Source: Roseiarcus sp963823165
GTDB lineage: Bacteria; Pseudomonadota; Alphaproteobacteria; Rhizobiales; Beijerinckiaceae
Reading direction: 5' to 3'
NCBI GenBank assembly: GCA_963823165.1
Contig: CAWGKV010000044.1
Location: 62,001 to 126,000 of the forward strand
Length of the DNA: 64,000 nucleotides
Every line of letters starts with the position of its first letter. The first letter of the stretch is position 1. This document shows, piece after piece, positions 35,678-45,731 of the stretch. The position numbers and the translations under genes are program-made. The notes below the pieces were generated by a model, which was given only the letters and a program-made list of their open reading frames with translations, made no database searches and was not told the DNA's origin.

Positions 35678-38663
35678 TTTGTCCGACATCGATTTGACCG
35701 GCGCGGAGCCGACCCTCTTTCATGCTGTCGTCGCGGTGGGGCTTGCCAGTCGCGGAAAGACCGGCTGGCTCGCCTTCCGCCTCGTTCTCCGTCTCGCGCT
35801 GCTGTTGGCGCTCGTTGTGGCCGGCGCGCCCGCCGCGCGTGCGGTTCAGTCGGTCAGGGTCTCCGCCGATTCCGACGCGATTGATCTCACTCGGGCGGTT
35901 GAACGCTTCAGCGCCCAAGGCGATCGGATCCAGGTTTCGACCGCGCCGGGACCGGACGGCATCGTGCGGCGAATCGAGGTCAGCGCCCTTGAGGCCGGCG
36001 CTCAGCCGTCTTGGATCGTTTTCGCCCTCACCAACGATTCCGATGAGCAGTTGACGCGCCTCATCGTCGCGCCACACTTCCGGCTGGTTGGTTCCGGCGT
36101 CGTCTGGCCCGATCTCGGCTCATCGCGCATCACGACCATCACCGCGAGTCAGGGCCAGGCTCCCGAGCGCGAGGACAACCCGCAGGCCGACGTATTCCGC
36201 CTGACTCTCGATCCGGGGACAACCGTGACTTATGTCGCCGAGTTGCGCACGCCGTCGTTGCCGCAGCTCTATCTCTGGGAGCCCGACGCGTTCAAGGACA
36301 AGTCGACCAGCCTCACGCTTTACGAAGGCATTCTGATCGGCATCGCCGGTCTTCTCGCCCTGTTCCTGACGATCGTTTTCGTCGTCCGCGGGGCGATGAT
36401 CTTCCCGGCCGCCGCCGCTCTGGCCTGGGCCGTCTTCGCCTATGTCTGCATCGATTTCGGCTTCTGGCGGAAAATGTTCGGCCTCGAGGACGCGTCCGAG
36501 CGGATTTGGCGCGCCGGCGTCGAGGCGACCATCGCGGCGACGCTGATCGTGTTCCTGTTCGCCTATCTCAACCTTCGGCGATGGCACGTGCGCTACATGC
36601 ATTTCGCGCTGGCGTGGCTGGTGCTGATGGCGGCGGTGGTCGCCCTCTCGGTCTTCAACGCGCCAGTCGCCGCCGGCGTCGCCCGCATCTCGATTGCGAC
36701 CGTCGCCGGCGTCGGTCTGCTGCTGATCCTCAGTCTAGCCGCGCGCGGGTCCGACCGCGCGGTCATGCTGATCCCGACCTGGTATCTTCTGGCCGTCTGG
36801 GTCGTCGCGGCTGGCGCGACTGCGCTTGGCTATCTCACCAACGATCTCGCGGCGCCGGGCATCGTGGGGGGCCTGGTGCTGATCGTCATGCTGATCGGCT
36901 TCACCGTGATGCAGTTCGCGTTCTCCGGCTCTGGCCGCGGCGGCGAAAACGCCGTCGACGCCGAACGTCGCTCCCTCGCCATGACCGGTTCGGGCGAGGC
37001 GATTTTCGACTGGGACGTCGTCAACGACGAGATCGGCGGCGTCGAGGTCCTGGAAAGCCAACTCGGTCTGAAGCATGGCGCGCTCGAGGGACCTGCGGCC
37101 GGCTGGCTCGACATGCTCCACCCGCTCGACCGCGACCGCTACACGCTGGCGCTCGACGGGCTCCTGCAACAGCGATCGGGCAGGATCAACCACGACCTGC
37201 GCCTGCGTGGCTCCGACGGCCATTACTTCTGGTACGTGCTGAAGGCGCGGCCGGTGATCAGCGCCGACGGTGAGGTCGTGCGCGTCATCGGCTCGCTCGC
37301 GGACGTCACCGAGATCAAGTCGGCTGAGGAGCGCATGCTTCATGACGCCATTCACGACAATCTGACCGGTCTCCCCAATCGAGAGCTCTTCCAGGACCGC
37401 CTCAATTCCGCGCTCTATCTCGCCCAGAAGCCGGGCGCGACCGCGCCGGCGGTGCTTATCGTCGACATCGACGGCTTCAAGGACGTCAACGATTCCTTTG
37501 GGCTTTCGATGGGCGACGCGGCTCTGCTCGCCGTCGCGCGCCGCCTTTCGCGCGACCTGAAGCCGGGCGACACGCTGGCGCGGCTGTCGGGAGACCAGTT
37601 CGGCGCCATCGTCCTGGCCCCGCCCCCGGCGGGGGGGATCGCCGCGGCGCTCGAAAGCCTGCGCGCCGCGCTCGCCGCGCCGATCAGCTTCGGCGAAAGG
37701 GAGATCGCGCTGACCGTTTCGATCGGCGCGGCGCTCTATCTTCCGAAGCAGCACGCCAAGGGAGGCGAGCTGCTCGCCGACGCGCAGCTCGCGCTCGCCA
37801 ACGCGAAAAAGGCGGGCGGCGACCGGGCCGTCCTCTTCGCCCCGTCGATGCGCGTGCACGCCTCCGACCGGAGGACGCTCGAAAACGACATGCGCCACGC
37901 GCTCGAGCGGGGCGAGATCATGGTGCTGTTCCGGCCCATCGTCCGGCTGGAGGATCGGACCGTCGCCGGCTTCCAAGCGCTTGCCCGCTGGCGCCATCCG
38001 AGGCTCGGCGTTCTCAACGAGGACGAGTTCGCCTCGATCGCCGAGGCGGCCGGCGTGATGGTCGACGTTGGCGCGCATGTCCTCGACGTGACGGCGCGCG
38101 AGCTCGCCACCTGGCAGAAGGCGCTGGAGGTCAACCCGCCGATCTTCGCCACCGTCTCGGCGTCCTCCCGCCAGCTCTTGAGCTTCGATCTTCTCGCCGA
38201 CGTGCGGGCGGCGCTCGGCCGTCACTTCGCCGAGCGAGGATCGCTCAAGCTCGCAGTCGCCGAAAGTCTGGTGATGGAGAACCCCGAATACGCGGCGGTT
38301 CTGTTGCGGCGGGTGAGGGAGATTGGCGCGGCGCTGATGCTCGACCGGTTCGGCGCCGGCTACACATCGCTCGGCCATCTGCCGCAGTACCGGTTCGACG
38401 CGATGCGGATCGACGCTTCGCTGGTGAGGCCGAACGCCTTCGGAGCGCGTTCGCCCGTCCTGCGTTCGATCGTGGCGATGGCGCACGAAATCGGCATGGA
38501 CGTCATTGCCGAGGGGGCGGAAAACGAGTCCGATGCGGTCGAGCTCGCCCAGCTCGGCTGCGAGTTCGCCCAGGGCGCGGCCTTTGGCCAGCCGATGAGC
38601 GCCGCGGCGGCGCGCAAGCTGATGGGCGCCGCGCCGGCGGAGGCTGGGCGAACCCACGCGTGA
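35649..38663 (+). CDS. Membrane protein with PAS and degenerate GGDEF and EAL domains
   Basis: A 1004-residue protein. After an N-terminal membrane helix and a periplasmic part come about seven hydrophobic segments (residues ~220-430), a PAS/PAC region (residues ~455-560), a GGDEF-like domain and an EAL-like domain. The GGDEF motif reads SGDQF and the EAL motif reads QAL; DRFGAGY replaces DDFGTGY. Both enzymatic sites therefore look inactive, suggesting a cyclic-di-GMP-binding or regulatory role. The ATG chosen overlaps the acetyltransferase end by 29 bases; a TTG at 35679 is an alternative. Confidence 0.85.
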   Translation: MRARGERRPDLSDIDLTGAEPTLFHAVVAVGLASRGKTGWLAFRLVLRLALLLALVVAGAPAARAVQSVRVSADSDAIDLTRAVERFSAQGDRIQVSTAPGPDGIVRRIEVSALEAGAQPSWIVFALTNDSDEQLTRLIVAPHFRLVGSGVVWPDLGSSRITTITASQGQAPEREDNPQADVFRLTLDPGTTVTYVAELRTPSLPQLYLWEPDAFKDKSTSLTLYEGILIGIAGLLALFLTIVFVVRGAMIFPAAAALAWAVFAYVCIDFGFWRKMFGLEDASERIWRAGVEATIAATLIVFLFAYLNLRRWHVRYMHFALAWLVLMAAVVALSVFNAPVAAGVARISIATVAGVGLLLILSLAARGSDRAVMLIPTWYLLAVWVVAAGATALGYLTNDLAAPGIVGGLVLIVMLIGFTVMQFAFSGSGRGGENAVDAERRSLAMTGSGEAIFDWDVVNDEIGGVEVLESQLGLKHGALEGPAAGWLDMLHPLDRDRYTLALDGLLQQRSGRINHDLRLRGSDGHYFWYVLKARPVISADGEVVRVIGSLADVTEIKSAEERMLHDAIHDNLTGLPNRELFQDRLNSALYLAQKPGATAPAVLIVDIDGFKDVNDSFGLSMGDAALLAVARRLSRDLKPGDTLARLSGDQFGAIVLAPPPAGGIAAALESLRAALAAPISFGEREIALTVSIGAALYLPKQHAKGGELLADAQLALANAKKAGGDRAVLFAPSMRVHASDRRTLENDMRHALERGEIMVLFRPIVRLEDRTVAGFQALARWRHPRLGVLNEDEFASIAEAAGVMVDVGAHVLDVTARELATWQKALEVNPPIFATVSASSRQLLSFDLLADVRAALGRHFAERGSLKLAVAESLVMENPEYAAVLLRRVREIGAALMLDRFGAGYTSLGHLPQYRFDAMRIDASLVRPNAFGARSPVLRSIVAMAHEIGMDVIAEGAENESDAVELAQLGCEFAQGAAFGQPMSAAAARKLMGAAPAEAGRTHA

Positions 38664-38692
38664 CGCATGGGTCGCCGACGGTGTCAGCCGGC

Positions 38693-38798
38693 CGTTCTGC
38701 GGATCAAGGCCAAGGTCGGCGAAAATCGGTTTGATGAGCGGGGAAGGGAGACGGGGCGCGCCGGATGGCCCAGCAACCGCGCCTTTCCTCGACTCTAC
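38693..38798 (+). mobile_element. 3'-end scar of a group II intron
   Basis: The segment begins with a maturase scrap reading VLRIKAKVGE, identical in sense to VLRIKAKIGD of the intron protein at 54695-56023, then jumps to CGGTTTGATGAGCGGGGAAGG and ends CCTCGACTCTAC, the 3' end of the same intron. The middle is deleted. It lies in the leader of the MmgE/PrpD gene and shows a second past insertion of this intron type. Confidence 0.75.
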
Positions 38799-38944
38799 GC
38801 TTCATTCAGTTTGAAACCAGTTTGCTTTGTCAGAGGGCCCAGGGGCGTCCGGCGCGGCCGATGTATCCCCTCTTGCGCGGGGATGACAGATCGTTACTGA
38901 CGGCGGACAACCCATTCTCTTTGACCGAAGCGGACCCCCAGCTC

Positions 38945-40273
38945 ATGCTCGCGCTGCGCACGATGGACGGCCTCCTCAACCTGGCTTTTCTGCCGGCCGA
39001 CTCGATCCCCCAGGAGGCGCGCGGTATGGCGCGTCTTTCGCTCTTCGACTGGTTCGCGGTGGCGCGGGCGGGAGCGCAGGAGCCGGTGGCGAAGATCCTC
39101 CGCGGCCTGGTCGCCGACGAGGCCGGCAAGCCGGCGGCCTCGGTCGTCGGGCTCCCCGCGAGAGTCCCGGCCCGCGCCGCGGCTCTCGCCAACGGGACCA
39201 TCTCGCACGCGCTCGACTACGACGACACGCATTTCGCCCATATCGGCCATCCCTCGGTCGCGGTCCTGCCCGCGGCGCTGGCCGCCGGCGAGGAGTTCGG
39301 CGCGTCGGCCGCGGCCGTCCTCGACGGCTTCCTCGTAGGCGCCGAAGCCTCCATTCGCATCGGCGTGGTCCTCGGCCGGCCGCACTACGACCGGGGCTTC
39401 CATCAGACCGCGACAAGCGGCGCGTTCGGCGCGACGGTCGCCGCGGCGCGCGTGACCGGGCTGACGCGCGATCAGACCCGCCAGGCGCTGAGCCTCGTTT
39501 CGACCCGCGCCTCGGGGCTGAAGTCGCAGTTCGGCTCGATGGGCAAGCCCTACAACGCCGGGATCGCCGCATCCAACGGCGTGGAAGCGGCCGCGCTCGC
39601 GAGGCGCGGATTCGTCTCCGCCGACGACGGCATCGGCGGCGCGCAGGGTTTTGTCGACGCTCACGTCGACCAGGCGTTCGAGGATGCGGCCTGGGCCGCC
39701 CCGCCGCCCGCCGCTTTCCTGTTCGAGGACGTGAAGCACAAGCTGCATGCCTGCTGCCACGGACTGCACGCGGCGATCGAGGCGCTTAGCGAGCTGAAAG
39801 CGCGCCGGGCGATCGAACCCGACGAGGTCGCGGCAGTCCATATACGGGTCAACCCGCGCTGGCTGAAAGTCTGCGACATCAAGCGGCCGCGCACCGGGCT
39901 CGAGGCCAAGTTCAGCTATGCGATGACCGCGGCGATGACTTTGCGCGGCATCGACACCGCGGCCGACCGGGCTTACGACGACGCGCTCTGCTCCGACACG
40001 CGGCTCACAGCGCTCTTGCCGATAATCGAAGTCGCGGGCGACCCGGCGCTGCCCGACACGGGAGCCGTCGTCCGCGTCGAACTGCACGGGCGCCCGTCAG
40101 TCGAGGCGGCGCACGACCTCGCCGCGCGCCTCGCGCCGGAGACGCTCGAGCGCGGTTTGCGCGCCAAGGCCGGCTCGCTCCTCGGCGAAGTTTCGGCGGC
40201 GGCGCTGTGGCGGGGCCTCTCCTCGCTCGACGGCATTTCGGCCCGCGAACTGGCGCGACTGTTGAATGATTGA
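38945..40273 (+). CDS. MmgE/PrpD family protein
   Basis: A 442-residue protein of the MmgE/PrpD family, which includes 2-methylcitrate dehydratase and related enzymes. Family features are ALANGTISHALDYDDTHFAHIGHPSVAVLPAALAAGE near the N-terminus, TASGAFGATVAAARVTGL-like TATSGAFGATVAAARVTGL and KHKLHACCHGLHAAIEAL. The 2-methylcitrate cycle partners prpB and prpC are not adjacent, so methylcitrate dehydration is only one possibility. The frame is open upstream through the intron scar; the ATG used gives the family start. Confidence 0.87.
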   Translation: MLALRTMDGLLNLAFLPADSIPQEARGMARLSLFDWFAVARAGAQEPVAKILRGLVADEAGKPAASVVGLPARVPARAAALANGTISHALDYDDTHFAHIGHPSVAVLPAALAAGEEFGASAAAVLDGFLVGAEASIRIGVVLGRPHYDRGFHQTATSGAFGATVAAARVTGLTRDQTRQALSLVSTRASGLKSQFGSMGKPYNAGIAASNGVEAAALARRGFVSADDGIGGAQGFVDAHVDQAFEDAAWAAPPPAAFLFEDVKHKLHACCHGLHAAIEALSELKARRAIEPDEVAAVHIRVNPRWLKVCDIKRPRTGLEAKFSYAMTAAMTLRGIDTAADRAYDDALCSDTRLTALLPIIEVAGDPALPDTGAVVRVELHGRPSVEAAHDLAARLAPETLERGLRAKAGSLLGEVSAAALWRGLSSLDGISARELARLLND

Positions 40274-40378
40274 AGGCGGTGCGGTCTCGATCGGCTCACT
40301 CGGCCGCCATCAATCGTCGACTCCGACACAGCCCTGAGTGAGCTGATTGCGGGTGATCGTCGTCCACAGGCCGGCGCG

Positions 40379-43300
40379 CTACACGCACGCTGCGAGCAGC
40401 GCCTGCGCCTCGGCGATCTCGGGCATTTCGGGCGTCGGCGCAAAGCCTTCGAGCGCAGGCGCGAGGACGGCGTGGGCTTCCATGGGGCGGCTGGTCGCTT
40501 GGTAGAGCTTGGCGAGCGCGTGCGCCGCTTGCAGTTCAAAAGTGCGCGCGCCTTGAGCCTGCGCGATACGGAGGGCTTCTCGGTAGGCGGCTTCGGCGGC
40601 GGCGGGGTCGCGCTCGGCGAGGATGTCGCCGCGGATCCGGTGGAGGAACGAATCCGCGCGATGACCGCCGGTCTGCTCGGCGAGCGCGAGACCGTCCGCG
40701 ATCGACGCGAGCGCGTCGTCGATGGCGCCCGCCGCCCCTTGGAGCTCGGCGAGAAGGCCATGCCACACATATAGCCCCTGCCTCTCCTGCCGCTCGAGCT
40801 TGGCGGCCATGATGTCTCGATACTCCTTTGCGGCCGTCGCCGCATCGCCCAGCGAGCAGGCCCCGAGCCCAGCTTGCCCATCCCCTCGCATTCGATTCCC
40901 AAAGCTGCGCGCCTTTTTCAGAGGCGTCGGCCGCGAACGCTTCGGCCCTCCGAAGCACGGCTTCGACACGTCCGCAGATGGCTAGGACGAGCAGGCTTTG
41001 ACCGGTCGCGAAGGCCAGCGAACCGAAGTCGCCCAGGGATTCGGCGCGACGGATCGCGGCCTCTGACATGCGGAGTGCGTCCTCGACCTCGCCGAGGATC
41101 ATCATGAGTTGCGCCATATAGCACTGTCCGACACACAGCGCGTCCGCGCCCGTGACGACCCGGAGATGCCTGTCTCGTTCCTCGTCCCAATTCGCGAGCA
41201 GTTCTTCGAAGTCCGTGAGCAATTCGGAAAACGCGCCGGAGCTCGAGTTTGACCGTGCCGAGCAGCCGGCGCGCGTTCACCACGTGATCCGGCCGCCCCT
41301 CGACTTGCGCTTGCCGAAGGTAGGCCTCGGCAATCTCCGACGCCGCGCGAAACTCTCCGCGCAAGAGAGAAATCGCGAACCGGCCGTAGGTCAGGCTCCA
41401 ATAGTCAGGATGGCCGGGCGCCGCCGCGGCGAACTCATGGGCGCGCTCGATCGCCGCCCGCGCCTCCTCGGCGCCCCACCCTTCGCCCACTGCATGGCGC
41501 GGGCGTAGTCGATATGCAGCTTGGCGTGAGCCTTCCGCCTTTCGAGAACCTCCCGGACCCGCTCGTCCTTCGCCAACGCCGCAAGCAACGCCTGCGCCTC
41601 GGCGATTTCCGGCATCTCCGGCGTCGGCGCGTCCCCCTCTCCCGTTCGGGAGAGGGGTCGGGGGTGAGGGCCTGCGCTCGTCTGGCGTAACCCTCTCCCG
41701 GCATTTCCAGGGGAGACGGGAGCGCGCAAAGCCTTCGAGCGCGGGCGCGAGGACGGCGTGGGCTTCCACGGGGCGGGCGGTCGACTGGTAGAGCTTGGCG
41801 AGGGAAAGGGCGGCGCAGCAGTTCAAAACTTCGTGCGCCCTGTTCCTTCGCGATGGCGATGGCGGTCTGAAATGCCTCTTCGGCGGGGACAGGGTTGGGG
41901 GGATCGCGTTTGAGCAGGAATTCGCCGCGGAGCCGATGGAGGTATGGGTCGGTGTAATGCTCCCCTGTCTCCTCCGCAATCGCCAGTCCCTTGCCGATCT
42001 GCGTCAGAGCGGCGTCAGGCCCCCACGTTGCACCCTCGAGCTCGGCGAGCAGCCCGCGAAACAATGGCGCGTTGATTTTGTTGGCTTCGTTGAAATATTC
42101 CGCCAGCGCCCGCCGAATCGCTTGTGCGCCGGCCTCTGGATCGCCAAGTCGACCGCGCGCCCAACCTGCATACGCTTCGCCCACTGCGACAAAGAACTCC
42201 ATCTCGTGTTCTCGGACCAACGCGAGCAGCGTCTCGGCTGAGCGAAGCGCAGCCGCAGGATCATCGCGGATAATTTCAAGACCCGTTTTGAAGGCATGCG
42301 CAAACGCACAGGTCGGTACGTGACCAAGCTCGGTCGCGCTGCGGACCGCCTGTTCGGCAAGCTGCCGGGCACGCTCCACTTGGCCCAGGAGCCAGGTTGT
42401 CGTTACGAGATTTGCAGTTGCGAGGATTCCCGTGTCGTAGCCGAAACGGAATCGCGCCTGCGCGTCGCGGTCGGGCCGATAATCGGCCAGCGCCCGCTCC
42501 AGGTGCGTTTGGGCCTCCAAGAGTTTGCCTTGGTAGAAACAGGATGCGCCAAGACAACGGCGGGCGACGCCGGCTTCCGTGGCGTAGCCGCCTTCCTCGG
42601 CCTCCCGCAGGAAGCTCTCGGCCGTCCTTTGCGCTTGGCGATGCTCGCCCCGCGCGAGGCTTCGCACCCACTGTGCATAGTAGGCGGGGAATCGTTCGGC
42701 GGCGTCTTTCTGTCCCGCCCGCCAATTCGCGGGAGCGCGCGAAGGCGGCCTTGTCTCCTCGGCGGCGAAGCCCTTCGACCACATCACGGCTTGGCCGTAG
42801 GCGGTTTGGAGCTGCAGCCGCCGCTCGCGCTGCGTCGCGTCGGCCTTGACCTCGTCAGTCTCCGCCAGCGCCGCCAGCAGCGCCTGCGCCTCGGCGATCT
42901 CCGGCATTTCCGGCGTCGGCGAAAAGCCTTCGAGCGCGGGCGCGAGGACGGCGTGGGCGTCGGCGGGGCGGCCGGTCGATTGGTAGAGTTTGGCGAGCGA
43001 GAGCGCGGCGCGCAGTTCGAAGCTGCGCGTGCGCTTGCTGCTTCGCGACCGCGATGGCGGTCAGGAAGGCGTCTTCCGCGGGCGCGGGATTGGCGGGATC
43101 GCGCTTCAGCAGAATTTCGCCGCGCGTCGCGATGCAGTTCCGCTTCGAACGCGCGAAATCCCGTGCGGTCGGACGTCGCCAGCGCTTCGTCGAGGATCGC
43201 GACGGCGCGGTCGGGTTCGCCCGCCCGGGCTTCGGCCTCGGCCAGCGCGATCTTGAACAGCCCGTCGAAAAGCAGAACGTTCTGTTCGCGGAGCTGCTCG

Positions 43301-43877
43301 ACGCCACGGCGCATGTCCTCGAGCCCGCTGGCGAGCGCGCCGCTCGCGGCGTTCGCCCAACCCTCGAGAAACATGCCGACCGCTCGCCACATGGGCAGGT
43401 CGTGCTCGACCCGCGAGCCGCGCGAGTTCGGATGCGTTCGGCGCGCCGCGCGCCGGATCGCCGCGCATCAATTCGAACATGGCCGCATGCAATCTTCCGT
43501 ATGCGAGCGTGCCGCCGTGGGTGAGGCGCGCGACCCGTGCTTGCATGCGGGCGATGAGCGAAATCGCGCGGTCGACCTCGCCGAGAGGCCACGACGCAAT
43601 CGCCAGATAGGCCATCGCGGTGACGCCGGGGTCCTGTCCGAAGCGAAAGGCGAGATCGTCGTCTCGCCCGGGCTGGAACAAGGCGAGCGCCCTTTCGAAG
43701 ATGATCCCGCGCTTGCGCGTACTCGCCGGCGAACCAGCGAAGGATCCCGGCGGCGCGTTGCGCGACGCCAGCCTCGGGGGAATCGGGTCTCGCTTCGACG
43801 TCGCGCAGGAAGGCCGCCGCGTGCGTCCGCATCGTCGGCAAGTCCCCACGCACGTAGCTGCCAGCCCATAAGCCCTA
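40379..43877 (-). pseudogene. Decaying tandem TPR modules 2-4 of the cyclase
   Basis: Three further copies of the TPR module that follows the cyclase/AAA protein, each ~1.2 kb and each ending in a phrase like AHAVLAPALEGF..PEMPEIAEAQALLAA (at about 42890, 41605 and 40410). Module 2 is closest to module 1 but opens with a TAG in place of TAC (RLAAD-stop-GLWAGSYVRGDLP) and has frame breaks near 43705, 43400 and 43130. Module 3 is more diverged and intact for about 360 residues before a break near 41830. Module 4 has breaks near 41260 and 40870. A palindromic element sits in the junction at 41631-41719. None of this can now be read as one protein. Confidence 0.75.
41631..41719. repeat. Palindromic element inside the TPR region
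   Basis: Contains CCCCTCTCCCGTTCGGGAGAGGGG followed by TCGGGGGTGAGGG, a copy of the element seen near 60557, placed between the ALEGFAR and PEMPEIAE phrases of module 3 where other modules have three residues. It thus lengthened the gene. Confidence 0.65.
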
Positions 43878-45731
43878 GTCTGCCGCCAAGCGTTCGGGCG
43901 CATGCCTCTCGCCGGACGCAAACTCGCGGGCTCTGGCGAAGGCTTCCGTCGTTTCCGCCGCGCCAACGCCCCGCGCGGCGATGAGCGCGTTGCCGTAGGC
44001 GACGTGCAATTGCGTCAGTTGCTGCCGCTGCGCGGCTTGCGCCTTGACTTCGTCGGTTTGCGCCACCGCCGCCAGCAGCGCCTCAGCCTCGGCGATCTCC
44101 GGCATTTGCGGCGTCCGCGCAAAGCCTTCGAGGGCCGGCGCGAGGACGGCGTGGGCGTCGGCGGGACGGCCGGTCGATTGGTGGAGCTTGGCGAGGGAGA
44201 GGGCCGCGCGCAGGCCGAAGCAGCGCGTGCCTTGCTGCTTCGCGACGGCGACGGCGGATAGAAAGGCTTCTTCCGCGGGCGCGGTGTTGGCGGGGTCGCG
44301 CGCGAGCAGGATTTCGCCACGCGCCCGATTCAGTTCCGCCTCGAATGCGCGAAAGCCCATGCGGTCACATGTCGCGAGCGCTTCGTCGAGGATCGCAATG
44401 GCGCAGTCGACATCGCCCGCCCGGGCCTCGGCCTCAGCCAGCGCGATCTTGAACAGCCCGTCAAAAGTTAGGACGTTCTGATCGCGCAGCTGCTCGACGC
44501 CTCGGCGCATGTCCTCGAGCCCACTGCCGACCGCGCCGCTCGCAGCGGTCGCCCAACCCCCGAAAAAGATGCCGAATGCGCGAAACATGGTCGGCTCTTG
44601 CTGGTGCGAGAGGCGGGCGAGTTCGAGGGCGTTCGGCGCGGCGCGCGCGCGGTCGCCGCGCATCAATTCGAACAGGGCCGCGTTCATTCTTCCAGACGCG
44701 AGCGTGCCGACATGGGTGAGGTCCGCGACCCGCATCTGCATGCGGTCGATGAGCGAAATCGCGCGATCGACCTCACCGAGAGGCCATGACGCAATCGCCA
44801 AAAAGGCCATCGCGGCTACGCCAGCATCCAGTCCGAAGCGGAATGCCAAATCGTCGTCGCGGCCAGGCTGGAACAAGACGAGAGCCCTTTCGAAGCGATC
44901 CCGCGCTTGCGCGTACTCGCCGGCGAACCAGCATGTGAGCCCGGCGGCGCGATGGGCGACGCCGGCCTCGGGTGAATCGGGCATCGCCTCGACATCGCTG
45001 AGGAAGGCAGCCGCATGCGCCCGCATCGATGGCAACTCGCCTCGCGTGTAGCTGCCGACCCATAAGCCGTAGTCGGCCGCCAACCGTTCGGGCGCGTCCT
45101 TGTCGCGAGACGCCGACTCGCGGGCTCTGCCGAAGGCTTGCGTCGTTTCCGGCGCCCAGTAGCCGCGCGCAGCGAAAAGCGCGTTGCCGTAGGCGACGTG
45201 CAATTGCGGCAGCCGCTGACTTACGGCGGCCAAGCCGCCTGTCGCCCGCCGCGACGTCTCGCCCGCCTTGTCCGCCATCGCGATCGCCTTGCCGAGATGG
45301 GCGATCGCCTCCTGGAAGGCGGAGCGCCGCAAGGCCTGGTCGCCCGCCTTGCCCCACCATTCGATCGCAAGATCGTCGAGTCCGGCTTGCGTAAAATGAT
45401 GGGCGATCGCCTCGGGCTCGGCCCGTAGGTCGCACAAGACCTCGGCGGCGCGGCGATGGAGCGTTTGTCGGCGGCTCTTGAGCAGGCTGTCGTAAGCGGC
45501 GTCCTGGACCAGCGCGTGCTTGAAGCGATAAGTCGCTTCGGGCGGAACGCCTTCGACGTGGACGAGATCGGCCTCCGCAAGCCGGTCGAGCGCGGTTTGC
45601 AGGGCGTTGCTGTAGCCGGGGTCATCGAGGGTAGGGCCGCCCCCTCCACCACCCATCGGGCGGTCCCCCTCCCCGCGGTGCGGGGAGGGGGACCGCGCGT
45701 GAGCGCGGTGGAGGGGGCGAGCCGCGGTCAT
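43875..45731 (-). CDS. TPR module 1 of the cyclase, separated from its N-terminus by a repeat insertion
   Basis: A 618-codon frame; the first ~40 residues are repeat-derived. Real homology begins at PGYSNALQTALDRLAEADLVHVEGVPPEATYRFKHALVQDAAYDSLLKSRR, the normal continuation after the AAA domain, followed by helical TPR-like repeats (AFQEAIAHLGKAIAMADKAG; FAGEYAQARDRFERALVLF). It ends at a TAG where the parallel position in module 1 has TAC. Before the insertion it was joined to the gene upstream; now it lacks a proper start and is likely not made. Confidence 0.75.
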   Translation of the reverse strand: MTAARPLHRAHARSPSPHRGEGDRPMGGGGGGPTLDDPGYSNALQTALDRLAEADLVHVEGVPPEATYRFKHALVQDAAYDSLLKSRRQTLHRRAAEVLCDLRAEPEAIAHHFTQAGLDDLAIEWWGKAGDQALRRSAFQEAIAHLGKAIAMADKAGETSRRATGGLAAVSQRLPQLHVAYGNALFAARGYWAPETTQAFGRARESASRDKDAPERLAADYGLWVGSYTRGELPSMRAHAAAFLSDVEAMPDSPEAGVAHRAAGLTCWFAGEYAQARDRFERALVLFQPGRDDDLAFRFGLDAGVAAMAFLAIASWPLGEVDRAISLIDRMQMRVADLTHVGTLASGRMNAALFELMRGDRARAAPNALELARLSHQQEPTMFRAFGIFFGGWATAASGAVGSGLEDMRRGVEQLRDQNVLTFDGLFKIALAEAEARAGDVDCAIAILDEALATCDRMGFRAFEAELNRARGEILLARDPANTAPAEEAFLSAVAVAKQQGTRCFGLRAALSLAKLHQSTGRPADAHAVLAPALEGFARTPQMPEIAEAEALLAAVAQTDEVKAQAAQRQQLTQLHVAYGNALIAARGVGAAETTEAFARAREFASGERHAPERLAAD

